This document shows, piece after piece, positions 1 to 6,067 of a stretch of 6,067 nucleotides of DNA (positions are counted from its first letter, which is position 1; every line of letters starts with the position of its first letter). The notes beneath the pieces are model-generated. The model worked only from the letters and a program-made list of their open reading frames with translations, was not told the DNA's origin and made no database searches. Origin of the DNA: Deltaproteobacteria bacterium (lineage in GTDB: Bacteria; Desulfobacterota; Binatia; UBA9968; CAXXLF01); NCBI GenBank assembly GCA_022571535.1, contig JACZXR010000166.1:1-6067 (forward strand), read 5' to 3'. The position numbers and the translations under genes were made by a program.

Positions 1-2
1 AG

Positions 3-893
3 AAGATGCTCCAATACTCCGACTTCCGTGAGCACATTGCGCCGCATACTTTAGAGATCGTCAGTATGTTCGCGATCCTGACTCGACTCGAACCGACTGC
101 TAAATGCGATCTGATGACCAAACTGCGTCTCTACGATGGCAAAGAAGTCATCGAGAAAGGTAAGACGCTCAAGATCAACGTCCGCGAGCTTAAAGATGAG
201 GCCCGGCGCGAGGCTATGTTTGGTATTTCTACGCGCTTCATTATGAAGGCGTTGGACAATGCACTGGCAGACAGCCCGGAAGGAATCAATCCCATCAATG
301 GGCGCGAGGCCTTGATCAACATGGTTAAGGCAGCTGATTTGTCGGATGATGTGCGCAAGCAATACCTGGAGTTCTTGCAGGACACGCTGCACAAGGCCTA
401 TCTCGAAATCCTCGAGAAGGAGATTACAAAGGCCTTTGTGTATTCGTTTGAGGAGCAGGCCGACGCGCTTTTCCAGAATTATCTGGATCACGCTGAGGCC
501 TATGTGAACAAGAGCAAGGTCAAGGATCGGAACACCAAGGAGGATCTGGCCCCGGACGAAGGCTTTATGAAGTCCATTGAAGAGCAGATTGCCATCATCG
601 GTTCATCCGCGGACGGGTTCCGCCAGGAGGTCATTGCCTACCTCTGGGCTTCAAACCGGAGGGGGGAAAAAATAGATTACCGGAGCTATGAGCCGCTGAA
701 AGAGGCTATTGAGAAAAAGCTAATGGCCTCTGTGCGAGATTTAAGCCGCGTTGTCACAAAGGCCAGGACGCGGGATGAGGAACAATCGGAGAAGTATGGC
801 GCGATGGTAAAAAACCTCCTGGAGAACGGCTACTGCACGACCTGCGTCGACGTCGTTATGAAATACGCTGCCAACCATCTATGGAAGGACTAG
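3..893 (+). CDS. prkA: PrkA family AAA+ serine protein kinase/protease, C-terminal part (5' end outside window)
   Basis: This is the C-terminal part of PrkA (YeaG in enterobacteria), a cytoplasmic AAA+ protein described as a Ser/Thr kinase and, in Bacillus, more recently as an ATP-dependent protease acting in sporulation and starvation responses. The frame is open to the left edge, so the ATG at base 6 is internal. About 296 residues are visible, against roughly 630-650 for the family. The Walker motifs of the AAA+ core lie upstream and cannot be checked. Visible landmarks, counted from the ATG at 6, are the conserved HIAPHTLEIVSMFAILTRL stretch near residues 10-28, the GISTRF motif near 73-78, and the long helical C-terminal kinase-like domain. 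A Cys-X2-Cys pair (C277, C280, in GYCTTC) lies close to the end, as I recall for the Bacillus-type branch and not for E. coli YeaG. The TAG stop lies inside the left arm of an inverted repeat. The YhbH and SpoVR genes downstream are its usual partners. Confidence 0.95.
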   Translation, partial: KMLQYSDFREHIAPHTLEIVSMFAILTRLEPTAKCDLMTKLRLYDGKEVIEKGKTLKINVRELKDEARREAMFGISTRFIMKALDNALADSPEGINPINGREALINMVKAADLSDDVRKQYLEFLQDTLHKAYLEILEKEITKAFVYSFEEQADALFQNYLDHAEAYVNKSKVKDRNTKEDLAPDEGFMKSIEEQIAIIGSSADGFRQEVIAYLWASNRRGEKIDYRSYEPLKEAIEKKLMASVRDLSRVVTKARTRDEEQSEKYGAMVKNLLENGYCTTCVDVVMKYAANHLWKD

Positions 894-1195
894 CCCCGAT
901 CCGTAAAAAAATAATCGAGGCATACCCCGTTTGGAGCAACATATGGCAGCAATTAGCGGCATTATGATCTTCGGTCTGCAACTATACTGGAGGTGAGTTG
1001 CCGAATCATGGTGCAAACCCCGTACCACATACATACCTCCGAGGCATTGGGGCGATGCCCTTGGAAGGAATTCAGAACATTCATCCCCGCATTCAAGCAC
1101 GTGGGTTCTGTGGTACGGGGCAAACAGGTCTTTGTTGCGGCCTGATGTGCAATAGTGAGGATTTTTGGGACTGATTAATTTCGGATCGGGGCTAG
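890..1195. repeat. Segment of about 306 bp bounded by 14-bp perfect inverted repeats; possible MITE-like insertion
   Basis: The left arm at 890-903 (CTAGCCCCGATCCG) is the exact reverse complement of the right arm at 1182-1195. Pairing extends three more bases outward (886-888 with 1196-1198) if A889 is bulged out, and both inner flanks are AT-rich. The left arm contains the TAG stop codon of prkA. The segment separates prkA from yhbH, which I would expect to lie close together in one operon. It encodes no convincing protein: the only long reading frame is a reverse one at 879-1100 with no recognisable motif. The size, the terminal inverted repeats and the lack of coding fit a small non-autonomous element. 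Both arms end in CTAG, which would fit a TA- or CTAG-type target, but no direct repeat outside the arms is visible. A long-range RNA or DNA stem of the host operon is the alternative. Confidence 0.45.
1018..1120. repeat. Inner inverted repeat, 12 bp perfect, with nested small hairpins
   Basis: CCCCGTACCACA at 1018-1029 is the exact reverse complement of 1109-1120. Inside it, 1036-1047 and 1055-1068 can form an imperfect hairpin around a GGCAT/ATGCC core (1043-1047 / 1055-1059). CAGAAC (1073-1078) can pair with GTTCTG (1105-1110), although this overlaps the main stem by two bases. The structure sits inside the larger inverted-repeat pair but is not concentric with it. No T-run follows the right arm, so it does not look like an intrinsic terminator. 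It could be a folded leader or small RNA, or an internal part of a mobile element; the sequence alone does not decide. Confidence 0.5.
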
Positions 1196-1231
1196 CCTGC
1201 GATTAGTAAATGACGGATAATGAAGCGCATG

Positions 1232-1264
1232 CCATTTGCTATTGGCTATGAGCCAGTCAAATGG
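1232..1264 (+). promoter_or_regulatory. Near-perfect hairpin that encloses the start codon of the YhbH gene
   Basis: CCATTTG (1232-1238) pairs perfectly with CAAATGG (1258-1264). ATTGGCT (1241-1247) pairs with AGCCAGT (1251-1257) with one T-G wobble. The only irregularities are a two-base bulge (1239-1240) and a three-base loop (1248-1250), giving 14 pairs in 33 bases. The proposed ATG at 1261-1263 lies in the outer stem, and no clear purine-rich ribosome binding site is visible outside it. In an mRNA this would hide the start codon, so it is a candidate translational control site. It could instead be a chance palindrome or the remains of an insertion edge. The structure is read directly from the sequence; the regulatory role is inference. 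Confidence 0.45.
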
Positions 1265-2439
1265 AGACCATCTTTCATCCCTACCATTCATCCTCAGCCG
1301 AGCGGAGCGATCGTAGTGCGGGAGACCGCCTGCGGCATCGCCAGAAGGTTCGCGAGGCAATTCGCCAGAACATAGCAGACATCATCGCTGAGGAGTCCAT
1401 CATAGGCAAGGACCGCGACCGAATCATTAAGGTCCCCATCCGGGGAGTTAAAGAGTACCGCTTTGTCTACGGGGAAAATGCGCCCGGTGTCGGCCAAGGG
1501 GGTGACGATGCGGAACCTGGCCAGGTGATTGCCAGAGATCAAGGCAAGGACAATGGTCGGCAATCCGGAGACCAACCCGGCATCGACTATTATGAAACCG
1601 ATGTCACCCTGGAGGAGCTCGTTGATATCATGTTTGAGGATCTGGAGCTTCCTTTCATGGAAAGGAAGCTCCTGAGGGAGATCGAAGTCGAACATCATCA
1701 TCGGCGAAAAGGGTATCGGAAAAAGGGGATCCGAGTGCATCTGGACAAGAGGCGCACGGCCCGATCCAGGTTGAAGCGTAGGAAGGCTACGCACCGTAAA
1801 GAGGGGGAGGAGTTAGGGTCTCAGCGCTTTCCGTTTCACAAAGACGATCTTATTTACACCCATCGGGTGATCGAGACACGGCGGGAGTCCAATGCGGTGG
1901 TCTTCTGTATTATGGATACCTCGGGTTCTATGGACACCATGAAAAAATACTTAGCGCGGAGCTTTTTCTTTCTCCTGTACCAGTTTCTGAACACGAAATA
2001 CCAGCGGGTGGAGACCGTCTTTATCGCGCATCACACGGAGGCTCGGGAGGTCACCGAGGAGGAGTTCTTTCACAAGGGGGAGTCCGGCGGCACCTTTATC
2101 TCTTCGGGCTACCGCAGGGCCTTGGAAATCATCCAGCAACGCTACCATCCCTCCCTTTGGAACGTCTATGTGTTTCACTGCTCGGACGGTGATAACTTTG
2201 AAACGGACAATTCGGCTGCCCTTCAAGCGGCCGGCGAGATTGCCGAAATTTCCAACCTGTTTGGTTATGGCGAGATCAAGCCGTTGGGGTCTGGCTACTA
2301 CGGAAGTAGCATGATTCAATTCTTCTCCCAGTTGGATAGGGACAATTTTCAAACCGTACAAATCCAACGCAAGGAGGATATTTGGCCCGCCTTTAAGTCT
2401 TTTTTGGTCAAAGACCGTCTTCGTAAAGAGGCGGGATAA
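1261..2439 (+). CDS. yhbH: DUF444 / YhbH (YeaH) family protein with VWA-like metal-binding domain
   Basis: The protein has 392 residues and is similar along its length to Bacillus YhbH, a sporulation-associated protein, and to E. coli YeaH, which is coexpressed with the PrkA homologue YeaG in stationary phase. The molecular function is unknown. Residues 24-60 carry the family's N-terminal helix and the KVPIRGVKEYRF segment, followed by a Gly/Asp-rich linker (about 74-108). Residues 145-182 are strongly basic (many Arg, Lys and His). A von Willebrand A-like domain starts near 212 with the MIDAS-type DTSGSM motif (D219, S221, S223). It continues with FIAHHTEA (254-261), GESGGT (273-278, candidate MIDAS Thr278), HCSDGDN (306-312) and FGYGE (334-338). 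There is no signal peptide or membrane segment. The ATG at 1261 is the first usable start after an in-frame TGA at 1249-1251, and it gives an N-terminus of family-like length. It lacks a good ribosome binding site and lies in a hairpin. spoVR follows after 11 bp. Confidence 0.93.
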   Translation: METIFHPYHSSSAERSDRSAGDRLRHRQKVREAIRQNIADIIAEESIIGKDRDRIIKVPIRGVKEYRFVYGENAPGVGQGGDDAEPGQVIARDQGKDNGRQSGDQPGIDYYETDVTLEELVDIMFEDLELPFMERKLLREIEVEHHHRRKGYRKKGIRVHLDKRRTARSRLKRRKATHRKEGEELGSQRFPFHKDDLIYTHRVIETRRESNAVVFCIMDTSGSMDTMKKYLARSFFFLLYQFLNTKYQRVETVFIAHHTEAREVTEEEFFHKGESGGTFISSGYRRALEIIQQRYHPSLWNVYVFHCSDGDNFETDNSAALQAAGEIAEISNLFGYGEIKPLGSGYYGSSMIQFFSQLDRDNFQTVQIQRKEDIWPAFKSFLVKDRLRKEAG

Positions 2440-2450
2440 CCATTGCTCGA

Positions 2451-3881
2451 ATGGCCTCCAACGATATTAATGAGTTAGAAGCCTGGAATGAGCGGATCTT
2501 CGCCCACGCGAGAGGTTTTGGTTTAGATACCTACCCTCAGGAATTTGAGATCTGTGACCATGAACAGATGCTTGGGTACATGGCCTACTCGGGCATGCCC
2601 TCTCATTATCCCCATTGGTCCTATGGTAAGAACTTCGAAAAGCTAAAAACCCTCTATGACTACGGAGTCACTGGACTCCCCTATGAAATGGTCATCAACT
2701 CGGATCCCTGCCTTGCCTATCTGATGCGGGATAACTCATTTCTTCTCAATATCCTCACCTTGGCCCACGTTTACGCGCACAACGATTTTTTTAAGAATAA
2801 TTTCACCTTCAGCTCAATCCGGGCGGAGTTCACGATAGAGACCTTCAAGGCCCACGCGGACCGTGTCCGCCGCTACATCGAGGATCCCAGCATCGGTTTG
2901 GAAAAGGTCGAGCGACTCCTCGATGCTGCCCATGCGCTGTCTTTACAGTGTCGGCGCAATCTGGCTATTCGGAAGCCGACCCCCGCGGAGCAGGAAGAGC
3001 GTCGTCTGGAGGAATCTACCCCATCGCCAGATCCGTTTCAGTCCATCCATCGTCGCACGGAATACGTTCCTCCTGACTTGACTAAGACTCCCCTTTACCC
3101 GGATGAGGATATCCTTCTCTTCGTCCGGGACCACAATCCGTTTCTTAGCGATTGGGAAAAGGATCTTCTTACCATCGTGCATGAAGAGACGCAGTATTTT
3201 ATCCCCCAAATAGATACAAAGATCATGAACGAAGGGTGGGCGAGCCTCTGGCACAAGCGCATCATGGAAGAGTTGGATCTGCCTCAGGGAATGCGGTTAG
3301 AGTTCATCGTAAGACACAACCAGGTCTTGAGCCCTAACATCGGAGGGATCAATCCCTACTACCTAGGAATGAAGGTGTGGGAGGACATTGAGAAACGGTG
3401 GGACAACCCGTCAGCGGAAGAAGAGAGGGAGTATGGCCCAAGGAAAAAGGGGGGGAGAGAGAAGGTTTTTGAGGTCCGCGAGGTTGAGAGGGACAGCTCG
3501 TTTCTTCGCCGCTACCTTACCGAGGACTTGATTAGAGAGATGAACCTGTTTGAATACGAGGCTCGGGGTAACGAGAGGGTGATTAGTCGAGTTGCCGATA
3601 AAGAGAGCTGGCGCGCGATCAAAGAGACATTGATCCATAATGTTGGGATGAGTTCTGTCCCGGTGATCAAGATCGAAGACGCGGACTACAATAGCAACCG
3701 AGTGCTATTGATAAAGCATTATCATGAGGGAAGGGATCTCCACTTGGAATACGCCGAGAAAACACTACAGTACCTGCATCAGTTATGGAAGCGGGAGGTG
3801 GTTTTGGAGACAATCATCAACGAGAAGAAATCGCTGCTCTGCTTCACTGATGACAGACTGGTGATCAAGGGCCTTCGCTGA
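2451..3881 (+). CDS. spoVR: SpoVR family protein (YcgB-like)
   Basis: This 476-residue protein is a full-length member of the SpoVR family (about 470-510 residues). The family is needed for normal spore cortex formation in Bacillus and appears in non-sporulating bacteria as YcgB, where it works with the PrkA and YeaH homologues. Its biochemical activity is unknown. Family landmarks are FEICDHEQMLGYMAYSGMP (32-50), LAHVYAHNDFFKNN (104-117), HEETQYFIPQIDTKIMNEGW (244-263) followed by H268, and NIGGINPYYLGMKVWEDI (296-313). The clustered His and acidic residues (H106, H110, D112, H244, E245, E261, H268) look like a possible metal site; that is inference. Residues 171-216 form a polar, proline-rich, poorly conserved linker. 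The C-terminal part from about 395 is the usual mixed alpha/beta tail. The start is 11 bp after the yhbH stop. A GAGGCGGGA stretch at 2428-2436 overlaps the end of yhbH and stands far from the ATG, so translation is probably coupled. A terminator candidate follows the stop immediately. Confidence 0.95.
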   Translation: MASNDINELEAWNERIFAHARGFGLDTYPQEFEICDHEQMLGYMAYSGMPSHYPHWSYGKNFEKLKTLYDYGVTGLPYEMVINSDPCLAYLMRDNSFLLNILTLAHVYAHNDFFKNNFTFSSIRAEFTIETFKAHADRVRRYIEDPSIGLEKVERLLDAAHALSLQCRRNLAIRKPTPAEQEERRLEESTPSPDPFQSIHRRTEYVPPDLTKTPLYPDEDILLFVRDHNPFLSDWEKDLLTIVHEETQYFIPQIDTKIMNEGWASLWHKRIMEELDLPQGMRLEFIVRHNQVLSPNIGGINPYYLGMKVWEDIEKRWDNPSAEEEREYGPRKKGGREKVFEVREVERDSSFLRRYLTEDLIREMNLFEYEARGNERVISRVADKESWRAIKETLIHNVGMSSVPVIKIEDADYNSNRVLLIKHYHEGRDLHLEYAEKTLQYLHQLWKREVVLETIINEKKSLLCFTDDRLVIKGLR

Positions 3882-3928
3882 TCCTGGGACAGGTTAAATC
3901 GACCGCTTTTTTCCCAGGAAGGTTTTTT
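3882..3928 (+). terminator. Probable rho-independent terminator of the prkA-yhbH-spoVR set
   Basis: TCCTGGGA at 3882-3889 directly after the spoVR stop is the perfect reverse complement of TCCCAGGA at 3912-3919. After three bases a run of six T follows (3923-3928). The 22-base loop is longer than usual and the T-run is slightly displaced from the stem, so efficiency is uncertain. The position between two unrelated genes supports the call. Confidence 0.5.
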
Positions 3929-3988
3929 CTTTCACATAGTACCCGTTCAATACAGTCGCCTGGTGATAGGTTTTTTTGTTACTCTTTT

Positions 3989-4017
3989 TTGCTAGGTGAA
4001 TTCATAAACCTTATATC
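3989..4017 (+). promoter_or_regulatory. Weak sigma70-like promoter candidate upstream of the amidohydrolase gene
   Basis: TTGCTA (3989-3994) and TATATC (4012-4017) are separated by 17 bases and each match four of six consensus positions. They lie about 40 bp before the amidohydrolase ATG in a T-rich spacer, downstream of the terminator candidate. The octamer CTAGGTGA occurs at 3992-3999, overlapping the -35 box, and again at 4047-4054, overlapping the ribosome binding site. It could be an operator pair or chance. The match is weak and the region is AT-rich, so false positives are likely. Confidence 0.2.
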
Positions 4018-4055
4018 AACAAGGCTATCGCATAATTATTCCATCACTAGGTGAG

Positions 4056-5315
4056 ATGGACCTAATTGTCAGAAACGCGCAGCTCAGGGGTCGGGAGAGA
4101 GAAGCCGATGTCGGGATCTCGGCTGGCCGCATTTGCTCTATCGAGGACCGAATTAGAGAGCAGGCCGATAGGGAGATTGACGCGGCTGGAAATCTGGTCA
4201 CGCCTACGTTTGTGGATCCGCACACACATCTCGACCGAGCCTTGGTCTCTGGAAGCGTTCCTCCCACGTCGCCCAAAACCCCATTCCGAGCACGCGATAT
4301 CGCCATTGAGAGGAAGCGGCGTTATACGCATGAGGACGTGGTCTATAGGGCCAGCCAGTTAGTGGAGTGGGCGGTGTCCCACGGAACGACGGTCATCCGC
4401 ACGCACGTGGACGTGGACCCCGGTGTGGGTCTTTTGGGCCTGGAGGCCATTATGGAGGTGAAGGAGAAATACGCTGATCTCGCCGATATTCAGACCGTCG
4501 TGTTTCCGAGTGCTGGCCTTGCGCAAGTTCCCCAAGCCGTCAATCTTTGCAGGGAGGCCTTCCGTCTGGGTGCAGACGTTATGGGAGGTGTTCCTCATGC
4601 CGAGGCCGACGATGAAAACCGGCGGCGGCACATTGATATTGCTTTTTCGCTTGCGCACGAGTTCGACGCAGACTTGGACATGCACCTGGACGCCACGCTG
4701 AACCCTGCCTCTAGGAATCTCGTCTATTTCGCTCGCCGCGCGATCGAGTGTGGATTTCAGGGGCGTGTCACGGCCGGCCACACTTGCGCACTCTCGGCCT
4801 ACGATGATCAATTCGCGGCTGAGGTCATCGACCTGTTGCTGGAAGCCAGGATGAACGTCATCACCGTTCCCACTGTCGATCTAATGTTTCAAGGGAGTGG
4901 CGTCAGTCGCCTCCGGCCCAGGGGCATTACACGTGTAGACCAGCTCCTGGAGGCCGGTGTCACGGTGACCTATGGGCAAAACAACGTCCTGGATCCCTAC
5001 TCACCGATCTTTGGGCAGGCTGACCTGCTGGAGGTGGGGATGATCCTCGCGTTTGCAGCCCAGTTTAACACCCCAGAGGAGATCGAAATGCTGTTTGACA
5101 TGCCGACAAAAGTGAGCGCGGCCGTTCTCAAGGTTCCTGATTACGGGGTACGCGTGGGTGCTAAAGCAAGCCTGAATATCCTTGAGGCGAAGACGGTACA
5201 GGAAGCTTTCCGAACGCGATGCACTCGTCTGTTTGTCCTCAAAGAGGGACGTGTCATCGCTGAGGGCAGGACCCACAAGAAAATATTCCGCCGCGGTGAT
5301 GCACCACCATTATAG
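4056..5315 (+). CDS. Amidohydrolase of the cytosine deaminase (CodA/AtzC-like) group, with altered active-site residues
   Basis: The protein has 419 residues, close to E. coli CodA (about 427). It has the amidohydrolase layout: a small beta-sandwich formed by residues 1-50 and about 365-405 (MDLIVRNA start, DYGVRVGAKASLNIL, VLKEGRVIAEG) around a TIM barrel. Conserved features are the HTHL metal motif (H56, H58), RTHVDV (115-120), H210 in DMHLDA, H242 in AGHTCA, and RGITRVDQLLEAGV (289-302). By alignment from memory with CodA, three key positions differ. Catalytic Glu217 (HCDE) is Ala213, metal ligand Asp313 (GHDD) is Asn309 in GQNN, and substrate-binding Gln156 is Ser152. It is therefore unlikely to deaminate cytosine; the substrate is unknown and activity may be changed or lost. 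There is no signal peptide, so it is cytoplasmic. An AGGTGA sequence stands very close to the ATG (4049-4054). No in-frame ATG, GTG or TTG is seen in the roughly 35 bases upstream that I checked, and the N-terminal strand fits the family. It is probably transcribed separately from spoVR. Confidence 0.88.
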   Translation: MDLIVRNAQLRGREREADVGISAGRICSIEDRIREQADREIDAAGNLVTPTFVDPHTHLDRALVSGSVPPTSPKTPFRARDIAIERKRRYTHEDVVYRASQLVEWAVSHGTTVIRTHVDVDPGVGLLGLEAIMEVKEKYADLADIQTVVFPSAGLAQVPQAVNLCREAFRLGADVMGGVPHAEADDENRRRHIDIAFSLAHEFDADLDMHLDATLNPASRNLVYFARRAIECGFQGRVTAGHTCALSAYDDQFAAEVIDLLLEARMNVITVPTVDLMFQGSGVSRLRPRGITRVDQLLEAGVTVTYGQNNVLDPYSPIFGQADLLEVGMILAFAAQFNTPEEIEMLFDMPTKVSAAVLKVPDYGVRVGAKASLNILEAKTVQEAFRTRCTRLFVLKEGRVIAEGRTHKKIFRRGDAPPL

Positions 5316-5607
5316 TCTCAGTTACTGCTCCATTAGGAGTCGCCTCAAGTCTCCGTTCTAATTTCATGCTCGAATGAGCAAGCTGTCGCAATCGTCCTCG
5401 AACACAAAATGCAAATCGCCTTACCTTTACTCTTGATGTCATCAAACCCCTTTGGAAACTGGAAGTCCTACCTCTTCCGCTTGCCACCATTAATGTAGAT
5501 AGGATTTCATGATCAGCGGCATAGGGAGTAGCTAAGAGAAACCCTTGGATTGGGTGTTAGATTTTTACCGATAAAATGTTCAACAGAACGATTTCAACAA
5601 AGCTTTT

Positions 5608-5678
5608 CGCGCCAAGACGCCAAGACGCAAAGAAAACTTTTTTGATCCTCCTCCTTGGCGTCCTTTGCGCCTTTGCGG
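5608..5678. repeat. Imperfect palindrome of tandem CGCCAAGA / TCCTTTGCG units (dispersed-repeat type)
   Basis: The left arm contains three tandem 8-base units: CGCCAAGA at 5610-5617 and 5618-5625, and CGCAAAGA at 5626-5633. The right arm contains three 9-base units: TCCTTGGCG 5652-5660, TCCTTTGCG 5661-5669 and CCTTTGCGG 5670-5678. These are imperfect reverse complements of the left units. The 18 bases between the arms are A/T-rich on the left and C/T-rich on the right. I recall very similar GCCAAGACGC / CTTTGCG palindromes as dispersed intergenic repeats in several unrelated environmental bacteria. There they give spurious annotated peptides containing SRKGAKDAKE-like strings, as the reverse frame does here. 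The structure is seen directly; membership of a dispersed family is from memory and unchecked. Confidence 0.75.
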
Positions 5679-5749
5679 CTCGCCCCGTGGAATACTGACT
5701 CGACCAAGATCGAGTTGTTCGCCCGAAGCGCTATTCCACAGGGCGAGTC
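5677..5749. repeat. Second palindrome, 16-bp stem with one mismatch, abutting the first
   Basis: Bases 5679-5694 (CTCGCCCCGTGGAATA) pair with 5732-5747 at 15 of 16 positions; the single mismatch is C5686 opposite A5740. The 37-base interior holds a further small stem (CTCGA 5699-5703 with TCGAG 5710-5714). No T-run follows, so it is not a standard terminator. Its left arm starts where the CGCCAAGA palindrome ends, so the two probably form one composite element of about 140 bp. It may be a non-autonomous mobile repeat or a structured RNA. Confidence 0.7.
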
Positions 5750-6067
5750 ATCGTTTATCCGATTCCCTAAACCCAAATTCAACGGAAAATTTCAAATATG
5801 TTTGGTTAGGTTTTTCTCAATCAGCTAAGATCCCTGCATACCTTCAACGGCGATTTATCTCTGAAGGCCCCACCTGAGCCACTTGCGGATCAAGCCCTTA
5901 GCCATGGTTGTCGTCTACTCACAGCTGCAGGGCGGTTGTCAGATTGCCCCGAATATAGGTATGTATTATCTTCGCTGCAACCGAGGAACCCGTTTGCAAT
6001 GTGAGTTTAGTAGGTGAAAGTTCTTGCATGGTCCTGCATGATCTGGCCTCTGTGCGGCAGGCAAGGA

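Larger units (their letters stand above)
5316..6067. other. Stretch of 750 bp without a convincing gene
   Basis: Both strands are broken into short frames with no family motif. The stretch holds two adjoining palindromic elements (5608-5678 and 5677-5749, listed separately) and a small hairpin (TGCTC 5367-5371 with GAGCA 5376-5380). There is also a TGCATG pair at 6025-6030 and 6035-6040. No clear terminator with a T-run follows the amidohydrolase stop. A forward frame is open from 5959 to the right edge, with possible starts at 6001 (GTG) and 6028 (ATG). It could be the beginning of a gene outside the window, but too little is visible to support it. I see no tRNA or rRNA. Confidence 0.6.

Noticed and set aside
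6..8. ATG at base 6 as the start of the first gene
   Set aside because: The frame is open to the left edge and the protein aligns with the interior of PrkA, so this Met is internal.
51..491. Reverse-strand reading frame of 146 codons inside prkA
   Set aside because: It is antisense to a clearly recognised PrkA domain and shows no family motif.
879..1100. Reverse-strand reading frame of 73 codons in the prkA-yhbH gap
   Set aside because: It overlaps the end of prkA and crosses inverted-repeat arms, and its product has no recognisable motif or ribosome binding site.
1294..1794. Reverse-strand reading frame of 166 codons inside yhbH
   Set aside because: It is a shadow of the DUF444 coding sequence, which has strong family motifs on the + strand.
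4056..5315. Calling the amidohydrolase codA (cytosine deaminase)
   Set aside because: The residues matching CodA Gln156, Glu217 and Asp313 are all changed, so the specific function is not supported.
5608..5678. CRISPR array
   Set aside because: The repeated units are 8-9 bases with no spacers and are arranged as an inverted repeat, not as regularly spaced direct repeats.
5594..5782. Reverse-strand reading frame of 62 codons giving a SRKGAKDAKE-like peptide
   Set aside because: It is a translation of the palindromic repeat; such peptides are typical spurious calls from this repeat type.
5959..6067. Forward frame open to the right edge (possible starts 6001 GTG, 6028 ATG)
   Set aside because: Only about 36 codons are visible, with no recognisable motif, so it cannot be told from chance.

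Overview
The window reads as bacterial chromosome, at roughly balanced G+C, with every recognisable gene on the + strand. The left two thirds holds a conserved three-gene stress/sporulation set. It consists of the 3' part of prkA (3-893), a DUF444/YhbH (YeaH) gene (1261-2439) and a SpoVR-family gene (2451-3881). The YhbH and SpoVR proteins look more like the Bacillus-type family members I remember than the enterobacterial YeaH/YcgB. The set is widespread in both spore-formers and non-spore-formers, so it does not fix the phylum. The repeat at the right end is of a type I associate with environmental Gram-negative lineages, but I cannot name an organism.

Layout: prkA is cut by the left window edge; only its C-terminal part is visible. 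A gap of 367 bp without a convincing gene follows. A 14-bp perfect inverted repeat (890-903 / 1182-1195) brackets about 306 bp of it, and a 12-bp perfect inverted repeat (1018-1029 / 1109-1120) lies inside. The gap ends in a near-perfect hairpin (1232-1264) that contains the start codon of the YhbH gene. The YhbH and SpoVR genes are 11 bp apart and surely cotranscribed. A probable terminator (3882-3928) closes the set.

After a T-rich 174-bp spacer comes an amidohydrolase of the cytosine deaminase (CodA/AtzC-like) group (4056-5315). It keeps several metal-site histidines. It lacks the residues that align with CodA's catalytic Glu217, metal-ligand Asp313 and substrate-binding Gln156, so it should not be called a cytosine deaminase.

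The last 750 bp (5316-6067) show no convincing gene. They contain two adjoining palindromic elements. One (5608-5678) is built from three tandem CGCCAAGA-like units facing three TCCTTTGCG-like units. The other (5677-5749) has a 16-bp stem with one mismatch.

Functional picture: PrkA (AAA+ Ser/Thr kinase or protease), the VWA-like YhbH/YeaH protein and SpoVR/YcgB are known to act in the same starvation or sporulation programme. The amidohydrolase has its own leader and probably a separate job. I see no new multi-gene system. The least explained signals are the inverted-repeat-bounded insert inside the operon, the start-codon hairpin, and the altered active site of the amidohydrolase.
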